IMG/VR virus record: IMGVR_UViG_3300037345_000177 | Location: 1 to 30,824 of that record | Direction: 5' to 3' (one strand) | Length of the DNA stretch: 30,824 nucleotides | Source of the DNA: a virus | Shown: positions 23,059 to 29,058 of the stretch, in pieces | How the letters are laid out: each line of letters begins with the position of its first letter | How positions within the stretch are numbered: position 1 is the stretch's first letter | Made by a program: the position numbers and the translations under genes | Notes under the pieces: model-generated | Told to the model about the DNA's origin: nothing | Databases searched by the model: none | Seen by the model: the letters and a program-made list of their open reading frames with translations, nothing else

Positions 23059-23271
23059 TTAGTAGGCTGGAGCTGCTTCTTTTTCGGCGATCCAAGCGTC
23101 GACGGACGTCTCGGTCCAAGCCCTGCGATGAGGGCGTATCATTGTTCCTGGTGGAAACTCGCCCGACTTGATCAGGCGGTAGATTGTCGCGCGATGGAGA
23201 GATGTTTTGGCCGTTACGTAGTTCATCTTCAGGAAGCGTGCGCCTAGTCCTGGCCGGCTCATACTGCTCAT
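23059..23271 (-). CDS. AlpA-family excisionase / regulator
   Basis: This 70-residue protein starts at ATG 23271 with GGGGAG upstream. The helix-turn-helix is clear: N-Y-V-T-A-K-T-S-L-H-R-A-T-I-Y-R-L-I-K-S-G-E-F-P followed by the wing R-A-W-T-E-T-S-V-D-A-W-I-A-E. AlpA proteins bind bent attachment DNA and act as excisionases or activate the integrase gene. It lies about 230 bp upstream of the broken integrase, its likely original partner. The frame is also open upstream into the ASCH-like segment, so a longer in-frame fusion product is possible. Confidence 0.85.
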   Translation of the reverse strand: MSSMSRPGLGARFLKMNYVTAKTSLHRATIYRLIKSGEFPPGTMIRPHRRAWTETSVDAWIAEKEAAPAY

Positions 23272-23384
23272 CGGCGCTCCCCTTCGCTGCGCGCCCAATT
23301 GAGGCGCTGAGCTGCGGCTTCGCTGCCGCCTTCTTTGTCCGGATGGGAATCGCGCATCTTCGCGCGGTATGCGGCATCGATGCC
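23268..23384 (-). pseudogene. J-domain-like fragment (HPDK motif), no visible start
   Basis: In the frame shifted by one from the ASCH-like gene, this stretch reads I-D-A-A-Y-R-A-K-M-R-D-S-H-P-D-K-E-G-G ... R-L-N-W-A-R and stops in a perfect ATGA overlap with alpA. This is the helix II-HPD-helix III part of a J domain. No ATG, GTG or TTG precedes it in frame, except an internal ATG that would cut off helix II. It is probably the 3' end of a gene whose 5' part was lost or frameshifted. Confidence 0.55.
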
Positions 23385-23673
23385 ATGCCTTTGGGAGGCT
23401 GCGCGCGGGCAATTGCGGGCCGAGCTCCTCGGCGTCGATCAGGGCTGCGTTGAGCTCGGTGGCGAAGAAGGCGCGCGCGCCGAGCCGATCGGCAGATGTG
23501 GGCGCCATACCAGCGAACTTGCTGCGCATGCGGAACGGCTCACGAATCCACAACAGGTCGCCAGCAGCAAGATTGCGCAGCATCCCATCGGCTGGGCGGC
23601 ACAGACGCGAAAGCCGCCCGGCTTTGAATGAGCGGGCGGCTGGCGTGCGCAGGGAGAGGGGATAGGCCTTCAT
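23272..23673 (-). CDS. ASCH-like phage protein, C-terminally altered, in frame with alpA
   Basis: ATG 23673 overlaps the stop of the upstream gene (ATGA). The protein runs M-K-A-Y-P-L-S-L-R, A-G-D-L-L-W-I-R-E-P-F-R, then A-R-S-L-P-K-A-W-H-R. Conserved phage proteins that I recall share this layout (G-D-x-L-W-I-R-E-P-F and A-R-x-L-x-x-x-W-H-R) and continue with an L-Q-x-I and E-G-F region. That continuation is missing: after W-H-R the frame becomes Arg-rich with no family resemblance and runs without a stop into alpA. Either a rearrangement removed the C-terminus or a frameshift changed it. Function is unknown, possibly nucleic acid binding. Confidence 0.5.
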
Positions 23674-23819
23674 TCGGCCTTCTCCAGCTTCGCGACCATT
23701 GCCTCGAAGCACGATTTTGCCGGATGGCGATATATGTGCTCCCCGATCGGGGCGTTATCGTTGAGCCATTCGGAAAGTGCGTGCGCGCCGGCTGCGATCA
23801 TTTCTTCGCTGACTTTCAC
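23670..23819 (-). CDS. Small early protein, 49 residues
   Basis: This short gene uses GTG 23819, overlapping the stop of the ParB-like gene (GTGA), and ends in an ATGA overlap with the next gene. Both links support translation. The product is one or two amphipathic helices (M-K-V-S-E-E-M-I-A-A-G-A-H-A-L-S, later S-C-F-E-A-M-V-A-K-L). Function is unknown. Confidence 0.7.
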   Translation of the reverse strand: MKVSEEMIAAGAHALSEWLNDNAPIGEHIYRHPAKSCFEAMVAKLEKAE

Positions 23820-24373
23820 GAAACCGCCGCCATCGCTGGAGTTGGATCAGCCTGATCGTTCACATTGGGATCGTCGGTCTCGTCGTCTTCGTCTTCTGGG
23901 CCGTCATACTCCGGACCCTTTACCCCGACATTGAACGACAGCAGCGGATGCACCCATGGCTCGGCGGCGTGTTCCAGTGCGCCGGCACATGCACCGGTGA
24001 GCACTTTGTCCTTCAGTTTCGACCAGCTGGCGAGTTCGGGTGCGCCGACGTGCGGCTGGGCCAGTTCGAGCCGCTTCATTTTGGGAAGCAGGCCGAAGAA
24101 GCGGGCGTCGGGCTTCCAGATGTCGCGCAAGGCTGCATCGTCAGCCCCTGCCAGTGCGGCGAGGTGGTCATGCGCCTCGATCTGCCAGCCCGGCGCATTG
24201 GCCGATCGCAGCAGCGCCATTCCCGCCAGCATCGAGGCGCAAACCAGCTTTTCCTGTTCGGGCAGCGACAGATAGGCTTCGAGTGCGGAGGTTGCCTCCG
24301 CATCTTCCATACAGGTGCGGACATTGAGCGGTGAAATACGCATCTGGGCGTGGGTGAGGGTGGTTCTGGTCAA
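23816..24373 (-). CDS. Internally deleted ParB-like protein
   Basis: This 185-residue protein starts at TTG 24373. Its first about 33 residues (T-T-L-T-H-A-Q-M-R-I-S-P-L-N-V-R-T then E-D-A-E-A-T-S-A-L-E-A) are the start of a ParB/Spo0J-type domain. It then passes directly to Y-L-S-L-P-E-Q-E-K-L-V-C, W-K-P-D-A-R-F-F, A-C-A-G-A-L and W-V-H-P-L-L-S-F, which I associate with the C-terminal end of phage ParB-like proteins of about 500-600 residues. The CTP-binding/nuclease core and HTH are absent. The frame is intact and the overlaps on both sides are kept. It may be a remnant or a trimmed partner or inhibitor protein. Confidence 0.62.
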   Translation of the reverse strand: MTRTTLTHAQMRISPLNVRTCMEDAEATSALEAYLSLPEQEKLVCASMLAGMALLRSANAPGWQIEAHDHLAALAGADDAALRDIWKPDARFFGLLPKMKRLELAQPHVGAPELASWSKLKDKVLTGACAGALEHAAEPWVHPLLSFNVGVKGPEYDGPEDEDDETDDPNVNDQADPTPAMAAVS

Positions 24374-24546
24374 GGGACTGGCTCCTTGGGTAGTGCGCCC
24401 GCCTTCGACGAAGCGGGGGCACGGTGAGAAGAGAGCAGTGCGTCGACGTATTTGTGGCCATCCGCAGTGAGAGTGAACCGGTCGCCATCAATGAGGCCGC
24501 TTGTGGCGAGATCTGTGCGCAGCGCGTGGAAGGCTGGATGAGTCAC
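24370..24546 (-). CDS. Small early protein, 58 residues
   Basis: GTG 24546 overlaps the upstream stop (GTGA), and the stop overlaps the TTG of the ParB-like gene (TTGA). The product reads M-T-H-P-A-F-H-A-L-R-T-D-L, then G-L-I-D-G-D-R-F-T-L-T-A-D-G-H-K-Y-V-D-A-L, which looks like a compact winged-helix tip, and ends in a Pro/Ser/Ala tail. No function is assigned. Confidence 0.72.
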   Translation of the reverse strand: MTHPAFHALRTDLATSGLIDGDRFTLTADGHKYVDALLSSHRAPASSKAGALPKEPVP

Positions 24547-24728
24547 GATGGCGCACCGTCTTCAATTGCCTGGGCAGCAGCATCCGCCGCCGCGCGATCG
24601 CGCAATTCGCGGCGCTGACGCAGCAGATTGAGCACGCGTTCATCGCGCGGGTCCATCGGGTGGATGTAGCGCGGCTTGCTGGCGGCGAAGGAGGCCATGA
24701 AGGCGAACAGGCGGCGGATGAGCATCAT
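24543..24728 (-). CDS. Small early protein, 61 residues
   Basis: This protein is coupled by ATGA to the upstream gene and by GTGA to the next. The N-terminal 20 residues are hydrophobic and basic (M-M-L-I-R-R-L-F-A-F-M-A-S-F), and the rest is charged helix (D-E-R-V-L-N-L-L-R-Q-R-R-E-L-R-D-R-A). It could be membrane-associated. The family is unknown. Confidence 0.7.
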   Translation of the reverse strand: MMLIRRLFAFMASFAASKPRYIHPMDPRDERVLNLLRQRRELRDRAAADAAAQAIEDGAPS

Positions 24729-25099
24729 GTCGCTTCTCGGTCTGGCTGCCTGTCGCGGCGGCGGGAGGGCTTGCCGACAATCAGATGCGGCCAGTTCGCG
24801 GTGGCGGCGATGCGTTCATCTGCCTGCGGACGGACCTTGCGGAAGCCTGTGGCGATGTAATATCCATCGAACCGCGCGAGTTCGAGCAGCTGGACGGGTT
24901 CGCCCGAATAGATATGGGGTTTGATGACCACCGAAGTGACGCGGTTGCGCGCGCCCTTTTTGGGCCCCTTGGTGGGACGGACGCCGCCGACAAACCACGG
25001 GCCCGAGAAAATGCATTCGGCAATATCGCCTTCGTGCCAGTTTTCCGGACTGTCTCCGGGTGGCTGCACCGGTGGCTTTTTGCGGAAGAATCCGAACAT
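24725..25099 (-). CDS. Conserved early protein, 124 residues, unknown function
   Basis: I choose ATG 25099, which overlaps the upstream stop (TGATG); the open frame continues upstream through DNA coding in another frame. The sequence begins M-F-G-F-F-R-K-K-P-P, then has W-H-E-G-D-I-A-E-C, a small SH3-like beta barrel pattern with P-V-Q-L-L-E-L-A-R-F-D-G-Y-Y-I-A-T-G-F-R-K-V-R, and a basic end. The W-x-x-G-D-x-A-x-C and the later strand with R-x-x-G-Y resemble small beta-barrel phage proteins of unknown role. Nucleic-acid binding is possible, but only inferred. Confidence 0.68.
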   Translation of the reverse strand: MFGFFRKKPPVQPPGDSPENWHEGDIAECIFSGPWFVGGVRPTKGPKKGARNRVTSVVIKPHIYSGEPVQLLELARFDGYYIATGFRKVRPQADERIAATANWPHLIVGKPSRRRDRQPDREAT

Positions 25100-25412
25100 C
25101 AGGAGTTTCCTGTTTGCGCGACGGCATCCGCCGCCGCGTCCTCGCAGCGGGGGCAGGCAAGCTGCCCCCGCTGCGGGCGCGCATTCGCGCTTGCGGCGCA
25201 GTGTGCCGAGATTGCGCGCCCTGAAAACTGGTTGGCGATAACCTGAGCAGCGAGCAGGCGCCGTGTGCCATCGCGGAGGCGGTTTTCGCGGGCGATATCG
25301 GTGGCGGGATTGCAATCGAGCAGACAAGCACCCGGCGCACACTCGCACGCTTGATTTGCAGTTTATGGGCGATGGCAACATGACAAAGGCCCTGATCGCG
25401 CAGATTGAGCAT
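25099..25412 (-). pseudogene. Frameshifted HTH / Cys-rich small gene
   Basis: Two adjacent fragments in different frames look like coding sequence. From ATG 25412 the frame reads L-R-D-Q-G-L-C-H-V-A-I-A-H-K-L-Q-I-K-R-A-S-V-R-R-V-L, a good helix-turn-helix. From 25362 a second frame, open to a TGA that overlaps the next ATG, reads D-I-A-R-E-N-R-L-R-D-G-T-R-R-L-L-A-A-Q and ends with a Cys pair (A-C-P-R-C-E-D). The second frame has no ATG, GTG or TTG. A single-base indel, or a shift near 25320, would join them. The 3' part contains one copy of a dispersed repeat. Confidence 0.5.
25169..25218. repeat. Dispersed repeat, copy A
   Basis: This 50-base GC-rich core matches 27740-27789 at about 44 of 50 positions by hand alignment; similarity continues weakly to 25152. 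The two copies are 2.5 kb apart and encode different peptides in different genes. Internal GCGCGC and GCGC blocks can pair. Confidence 0.6.
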
Positions 25413-25437
25413 CTTCTGTCACGGCAGGTGACAGCCA

Positions 25438-25836
25438 TCAGTATTCCCAATCGCCGTAGCTCTGGCAGTCTTCGCAGAATTCCGCCTCGTAGGAGTTCAC
25501 CACGAAAGTGTGCGAGTTGTGCGGCAGTATCCGTCCCGCTTCATTCCTGATGACGCTGCAAGCGTAGATCGCAGCAATCTCGGGATCGAAGTAGGTGAGG
25601 CACTCTATGCATCGGGTGCTGCCGGCAGATTTGACAGCGATGATTGAGTGCCAATCAACGTGGCGCGCTTCGTCAAAGCGGCGGAGCGTCAACTGCTCAT
25701 CGATCACTTCGACCTCGCCAGCGAAGCGGTCACGGCATTCGCTCACGCTCAGACGGCGCAGGAAGCCATGGCTATCGATGAAAGTTTCGAGCGGCCAGAC
25801 TAGTCCTTCCGCCTCGATTGTGAGACCGTGCAACAT
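25438..25836 (-). CDS. Early protein with two Cys pairs, 132 residues
   Basis: ATG 25836 overlaps the gapR stop (TGATG). The second half has C-I-E-C-L-T-Y-F and F-C-E-D-C-Q-S-Y, two C-x-x-C pairs about 40 residues apart, which could bind one zinc. A hydrophobic first half (G-L-V-W-P-L-E-T-F-I-D) precedes them. I do not recognise a named family. The gene starts directly downstream of gapR, so the two are probably co-translated. Confidence 0.72.
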   Translation of the reverse strand: MLHGLTIEAEGLVWPLETFIDSHGFLRRLSVSECRDRFAGEVEVIDEQLTLRRFDEARHVDWHSIIAVKSAGSTRCIECLTYFDPEIAAIYACSVIRNEAGRILPHNSHTFVVNSYEAEFCEDCQSYGDWEY

Positions 25837-26102
25837 CAGCCCATTCCCAGCGCGGCTTTATAGGTTTCGAGGATCATTTCCTGTTCTGAAAGATCGTTCG
25901 GTTCCATCTTCCGGATGCTCACGATCTGGGGCATGATCTTCGCGTCATATCCGACTGACTTGGCTTCTGAATAAACGTCGCGGATATCGTCGGCGATCCC
26001 CTTCTTTTCTTCTTCAAGGCGTTCGATGCGCTCGATCAGAAGGCGCAGGCGATCATCTGTTGGTTGTCCCTGCTTCGCAGGTTCGGCTTCGCGTCCAGCC
26101 AT
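25836..26102 (-). CDS. gapR: GapR-family nucleoid-associated protein (DUF2312)
   Basis: This 88-residue protein matches GapR closely: [28 protein letters not shown], then G-Y-D-A-K-I, then I-V-S-I-R-K-M, and the C-terminal A-A-L-G-M-G. In Caulobacter GapR binds overtwisted, AT-rich DNA ahead of replication and transcription and stimulates topoisomerases. A strong AAGGAG site precedes ATG 26102. The N-terminus is longer and hydrophilic compared with the host form, as I recall it. A phage copy may assist phage replication or alter host chromosome structure. Confidence 0.92.
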   Translation of the reverse strand: MAGREAEPAKQGQPTDDRLRLLIERIERLEEEKKGIADDIRDVYSEAKSVGYDAKIMPQIVSIRKMEPNDLSEQEMILETYKAALGMG

Positions 26103-26103
26103 G

Positions 26104-26295
26104 TCAGGCTCCTTGTGTCATAATGATGATTGTGAGAATCGCGCCGGCAACAAAGCCGCCGAGGGCGCAAAACAGGCCGATGGCTGTGCGCTCGAGGCGT
26201 TCTGCGCGGACCTCGCGGACATCGCTCGCAGCCTTGCCGCGGTCAGGGACACGGTCTTGGAAGGGATCGAAATCAGAGGTATCAAAATCGGCCAT
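26104..26295 (-). CDS. Small single-span membrane protein, 63 residues
   Basis: The N-terminal half is acidic then basic ([20 protein letters not shown]). Residues about 38-60 are one strong membrane span ([17 protein letters not shown]). The protein would be C-tail anchored. The start codon overlaps the upstream stop region, and the stop is one base before the gapR start. Function is unknown; small membrane proteins in early operons sometimes block superinfection, but that is only a possibility. Confidence 0.75.
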   Translation of the reverse strand: MADFDTSDFDPFQDRVPDRGKAASDVREVRAERLERTAIGLFCALGGFVAGAILTIIIMTQGA

Positions 26296-26738
26296 CAGTC
26301 AGCGTCCAGCATCAGTTTTGACGCTTCGAAAACGAGCTTTACAGGCGAACCCTCGTGCGGTCTGATTGGGGCAAGCCCGTCGCAAACGAAAGCGGGAAAC
26401 TGAAGCGCGAACATTCCATCTGCCGTCTGTGCGTTGATCGTGAAGGCGTAACGGTTCTGCTTGTCGCGCTTGGCTCGGAACTGACCACCTTCGGAGGCGG
26501 GCCAGACGGCAATTTTGCCTGCATCGGGGCCGGTTCCGAAAGCGACCTTTAATTGGTGTAAATCGTTCTTCAGGCCAATTGCGCTGGCAATCTTTGCTCC
26601 GATAGTGACGCGAATGAAGCGGGCAAGCCCCCCCCCCTTCTGACCAACGGAGCGTGCTGCAACGCGCACACCGAGAACGGGGACAGTCACTGTCAGGACA
26701 GAAGCAGTTCCAAGGAAATCGATATCTTCAAAGGCCAT
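26295..26738 (-). CDS. Early protein, 147 residues, unknown function
   Basis: I choose ATG 26738 (M-A-F-E-D-I-D-F-L), with GGGAG upstream lying in the end of the preceding gene; ATG 26762 is also in frame but lies inside that gene. The sequence is beta-rich, with V-L-T-V-T-V-P-V-L-G-V-R, I-R-V-T-I-G-A-K-I and a final P-V-K-L-V-F-E-A-S-K-L. No catalytic motif is evident. It might bind nucleic acid or another early protein, but nothing shows this. Confidence 0.7.
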   Translation of the reverse strand: MAFEDIDFLGTASVLTVTVPVLGVRVAARSVGQKGGGLARFIRVTIGAKIASAIGLKNDLHQLKVAFGTGPDAGKIAVWPASEGGQFRAKRDKQNRYAFTINAQTADGMFALQFPAFVCDGLAPIRPHEGSPVKLVFEASKLMLDAD

Positions 26739-26742
26739 ATCA

Positions 26743-26922
26743 TTACTTCTCCCTGCTGGCATATTGGGTGATGAGCGCGGCGATCGGTGCGCCGCAGCTG
26801 TAGACGAAACGGCGCTCGGCCGGGTCGAACTGGCCGCAGTGGAGGTGGCCGTTCACGTCGAGCAGGAGATGGAAGCTGCCCGTTTTCGCGGCGGCATTTA
26901 TCGGGGTGAAGGAGGGGTTCAT
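26743..26922 (-). CDS. Small early protein, 59 residues
   Basis: ATG 26922 overlaps the stop of the regulator upstream (ATGA), and the TAA lies four bases before the next ATG, whose ribosome-binding site is inside this gene. The product has H-L-L-L-D-V-N-G-H-L-H-C-G and R-F-V-Y-S-C-G-A-P-I-A-A-L-I. The His/Cys pattern could bind metal. Family unknown; the overlap pattern and codon context support it as a real gene. Confidence 0.7.
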   Translation of the reverse strand: MNPSFTPINAAAKTGSFHLLLDVNGHLHCGQFDPAERRFVYSCGAPIAALITQYASREK

Positions 26923-27812
26923 GATCTGGCCTCGACCGAGATTGTCGAGAAGGTCGCCGTCGAGCCGCGTTCCTTGGCAAATTCCTGCAGCGCGGAGAGC
27001 ATGTCCTTCGCGTCATATTTCAAAAGCGAGAAGGCGATACCGATTGCGGTCATGGCAACTTGCGGATTGCTGGAACTATCGACGACTTCGAGAGCCTTTT
27101 CGCGGGCCGCGGCGGCTGCGTGGCAAGCCAAATCGACAACTTCATCCAGCTTGTCTGCCGGCACGTCGCTTTCGGCCACTAGCATAGCCAGGATTTCGGT
27201 TCGCGGGCGCTTGGGAAAGGTGATCCTAGAGAACTTCATGCTGCATGCTGCCAGCTCCGCTGCGTAAATCGTCACGCGCTCTTGTGCGGGCTCGCAGGCG
27301 GTGCACGGCGCGCTGGACGTAGGAACGGCGCAGGTGGGGCACAGTTGCGGCTGCGGAAATCGGCCCTTGTCGCCGGACAGGTGCAGATCGACCAATTGTT
27401 CGTAGATCTCCGGATCCATCGGCACGAGCATCGCCAGCGCCTCTGCCTGAGGCAGGGTCAGGTGCTGGGAATCACTCTCGGCCCGTTCAATCCGGCGGCG
27501 CGCATTGGCAATATCGTCGGCATGCGAACGCCCAGTTAACCACGGCAGGGCCGCGAGCGTTGGAGCGAGTTGCAGCAGGCCGAAGCCTGCCCGCTCGCGG
27601 CGGATGCGGAGATATTGTCCGGGAGTGATGCGGATGCGGAGATATTGTCCGGGAGTGATGTGGGCTTGTTTTGCCTCAAGCGCCGGCGCGGGCATCCGCC
27701 CACTTGGCTTTCCTCGCTTCCGGTCAGGCAGGCTGACCTCGCTGCGGGCGCGCGTTCGCGCTTGCCGCGCTGCGTGCGGAGATTCCGCGTCCGATTGAAT
27801 ATAATCGCTCAT
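26919..27812 (-). CDS. HTH regulator with Cys motif and long C-terminal extension; N-terminal 10-residue duplication
   Basis: This 297-residue protein starts at ATG 27812, preceded by AAGGAA. After an Arg-rich N-terminal 50 residues, I-T-P-G-Q-Y-L-R-I-R occurs twice in tandem, then the HTH continues as R-E-R-A-G-F-G-L-L-Q-L-A-P-T-L. I recall this I-T-P-G-x-Y-L-R-x-R-R-E start from sphingomonad phage regulators that end in a Cys cluster; here L-C-P-T-C-A and P-C-T-A-C may bind zinc. The last 106 residues (from M-K-F-S-R-I-T-F-P) are helical and might be a separate gene, but there is no stop between them. The N-terminal 50 residues contain a dispersed repeat. Likely an early-operon regulator. 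Confidence 0.68.
   Translation of the reverse strand: MSDYIQSDAESPHAARQARTRARSEVSLPDRKRGKPSGRMPAPALEAKQAHITPGQYLRIRITPGQYLRIRRERAGFGLLQLAPTLAALPWLTGRSHADDIANARRRIERAESDSQHLTLPQAEALAMLVPMDPEIYEQLVDLHLSGDKGRFPQPQLCPTCAVPTSSAPCTACEPAQERVTIYAAELAACSMKFSRITFPKRPRTEILAMLVAESDVPADKLDEVVDLACHAAAAAREKALEVVDSSSNPQVAMTAIGIAFSLLKYDAKDMLSALQEFAKERGSTATFSTISVEARS
27601..27660. repeat. Perfect 30-bp tandem duplication
   Basis: Positions 27601-27630 and 27631-27660 are identical. On the minus strand they add ten residues in frame (I-T-P-G-Q-Y-L-R-I-R) at the start of the HTH of the regulator. No substitutions separate the copies, so the duplication is recent or maintained. Confidence 0.97.
27740..27789. repeat. 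Dispersed repeat, copy B
   Basis: This copy matches 25169-25218 at about 44 of 50 positions. Here it encodes the Arg/Ala-rich N-terminal stretch of the HTH regulator, which looks atypical for the family. It may have been added to the gene by insertion. Confidence 0.6.
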
Positions 27813-27985
27813 CTAAAATTCCTTCCAGGGCTGGCGCTGGTGAGGGGCAAAGAGAATACGTTTCCGAAACTGCGAGAGGCCGGAGAGAGTGGTTTGGTTG
27901 CGGGTAAAAGCGGGGCCGGGCGTTTTCTCCCGACCCCGAGAGGGTCCGCGCCGGGTCGTTATTGGCGCGGAAAGGGTCCGGTGGT
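27813..27985. other. Intergenic region with inverted repeats, minus-strand early operon
   Basis: This is the only sizeable gap within the upper early operon. Read on the minus strand it has a CCGCGCC/GGCGCGG stem with an 11-base loop, then GACCC/GGGTC, neither followed by a T tract. They could end the upstream transcript partly. I see no convincing promoter for the regulator downstream. Confidence 0.35.
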
Positions 27986-28465
27986 TTAGGGGGGCGATAG
28001 CTCTCGCGGCTCGGGAGGTGCGCCAAGCATTGCCAAGAGCGGCTTGATCGCCTCAAAATTTTCGGCGAGCTCGCGCAGCGCTTCTTCGCGGTCGTGTTCT
28101 GTTGCTTCGAGAAGGCATGCGCGGGCGATGGCTGCATGCGCCTCCCCGCCTTCCTTCATGAGTACAGCGCCCTTGCGCAGCAGCTCGAACCGTTCGGCGA
28201 ACACGCCCTGCTGGGCCATATCGAGCTTTGCGCTGTAGAGATCGTGGAGCGGATAGCCCTCGCCGCCATGCGCCTGATAAGCGAGATCAAGCGTGATCGC
28301 GCAGCCGATTGGAATATCTTCCTCCCGGTAGGGGTCTGAGTACTTGCGGAAGATGCTGCTCGAGCGCTGGGTCAGCGCCGCCATCGTTTCATAACCATCG
28401 GGCAGCTGGCCAGCGATGCGGCTGAGGGCGTGTTCCGCCGTAAGGGGAGCGCGGCGCTTTGTCAT
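27986..28465 (-). CDS. Phage regulator-like protein, possible CII analogue
   Basis: I choose ATG 28465 (M-T-K-R-R-A-P-L-T-A-E-H-A-L-S-R-I-A-G), which overlaps the stop of the 27-residue gene (ATGA). The 159-residue protein has a helical N-terminus with a HTH-like layout (A-A-L-T-Q-R-S-S-S-I-F-R-K-Y-S-D-P), then I-P-I-G-C-A-I-T-L-D-L-A-Y and a long C-terminal helix. Family members I recall lie directly after Cro-like genes in sphingomonad prophages, where lambda has cII. A CII role is inferred from position only. The stop is followed by the hairpin region. Confidence 0.62.
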   Translation of the reverse strand: MTKRRAPLTAEHALSRIAGQLPDGYETMAALTQRSSSIFRKYSDPYREEDIPIGCAITLDLAYQAHGGEGYPLHDLYSAKLDMAQQGVFAERFELLRKGAVLMKEGGEAHAAIARACLLEATEHDREEALRELAENFEAIKPLLAMLGAPPEPRELSPP

Positions 28466-28545
28466 GAGCGGGTTCCGAAAAGGCGGCGCGATTGCAGACG
28501 ACAGGCCAGCGCGGCGAAGGGTAGATCGAAAGCCATGGTGATCAT
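28462..28545 (-). CDS. 27-residue protein between Cro-like and CII-like genes
   Basis: ATG 28545 overlaps the Cro-like stop (ATGA), and the TGA overlaps the next ATG (ATGA). The peptide (M-I-T-M-A-F-D-L-P-F-A-A-L-A ... R-L-F-G-T-R-S) is short and hydrophobic, then basic. It may act mainly to couple translation of its neighbours. Confidence 0.6.
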   Translation of the reverse strand: MITMAFDLPFAALACRLQSRRLFGTRS

Positions 28546-28811
28546 GCCGCGATACCTTCCTGCCCGGACGCACCGCCGCTTGGTGCAGGTGCATAGTCGC
28601 GGGGATAGATATCGGGACGCAGATCGTGGCGGGAGACGCCGGTCTTCGCTTCGACCGCGAGAACGTGTTCAGGGGGGAGGCGACCGATCTTATTCACCCA
28701 GTCGTTCACTGTCGCCTGAGCGCGGCCACACAGCTCGCCCAATGCTTGCTGCGAACCCAGCACGCGAATCGCGCGCTTCAGGGCATCGAGAGGAGTTGGC
28801 TGGCTTTCCAT
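28542..28811 (-). CDS. YdaS/Cro-like repressor
   Basis: This 89-residue protein matches the YdaS/DicC-type HTH family: A-L-K-R-A-I-R-V-L-G-S-Q-Q-A-L-G-E-L-C-G-R-A-Q-A-T-V-N-D-W-V, with the recognition helix near T-V-N-D-W, then L-P-P-E-H-V-L-A-V-E-A-K-T-G-V-S-R-H-D-L-R-P-D-I-Y-P, the usual end of the domain. The C-terminal 20 residues are Ala/Gly/Pro-rich. It is the first gene of the leftward early operon and the likely Cro equivalent. Confidence 0.85.
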   Translation of the reverse strand: MESQPTPLDALKRAIRVLGSQQALGELCGRAQATVNDWVNKIGRLPPEHVLAVEAKTGVSRHDLRPDIYPRDYAPAPSGGASGQEGIAA

Positions 28812-28817
28812 TTAGCC

Positions 28818-28846
28818 TAGCTATCGGCTTTCTGTTAGAGCGTCAA
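28818..28846 (-). promoter_or_regulatory. Candidate promoter of the early operon
   Basis: On the minus strand, TTGACG (28846-28841) and TAGCTA (28823-28818) are separated by 17 bases. The -35 is good and the -10 weak. Transcription would begin close to the Cro-like ATG at 28811, leaving almost no leader. Confidence 0.45.
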
Positions 28847-28856
28847 TTGGAAATTC

Positions 28857-28864
28857 GTGATCAC
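28857..28864. promoter_or_regulatory. GTGATCAC palindrome, candidate operator
   Basis: A perfect 8-bp palindrome lies in the divergent region between the Cro-like gene and the plus-strand reading frame, next to the candidate -35 element. An inverted GTTAG/CTAAC pair (28834 and 28867) surrounds it. A repressor site is plausible but not shown. Confidence 0.35.
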
Positions 28865-28896
28865 ACCTAACGGCATTCCTATTGGATAAGACTGCT

Positions 28897-29058
28897 ATGA
28901 CTATCGGCGACAATATCCGCACCCGCCTACGCGACCTCGATCAATATCCCGCTTTGGTTGAACTCGGATTCGGTCAGGCCGTGCGCGCCAATCAAGTGCG
29001 CGTCGGTTTTCAGCGTTTCAGCGTATTGGAGTATCTGCGCTTCAAGGTCAGTGTTTAG
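28897..29058 (+). CDS. Short reading frame at the repressor position, possible CI stump
   Basis: This 53-residue frame starts M-T-I-G-D-N-I-R-T-R-L-R-D-L, the style of a Cro/CI-type HTH N-terminus, then continues with sequence that does not form a clear HTH and stops at TAG 29056. It is divergent from the Cro-like gene, where a CI repressor is expected. No SD is convincing. It may be a truncated repressor or not coding at all. Confidence 0.4.
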   Translation: MTIGDNIRTRLRDLDQYPALVELGFGQAVRANQVRVGFQRFSVLEYLRFKVSV

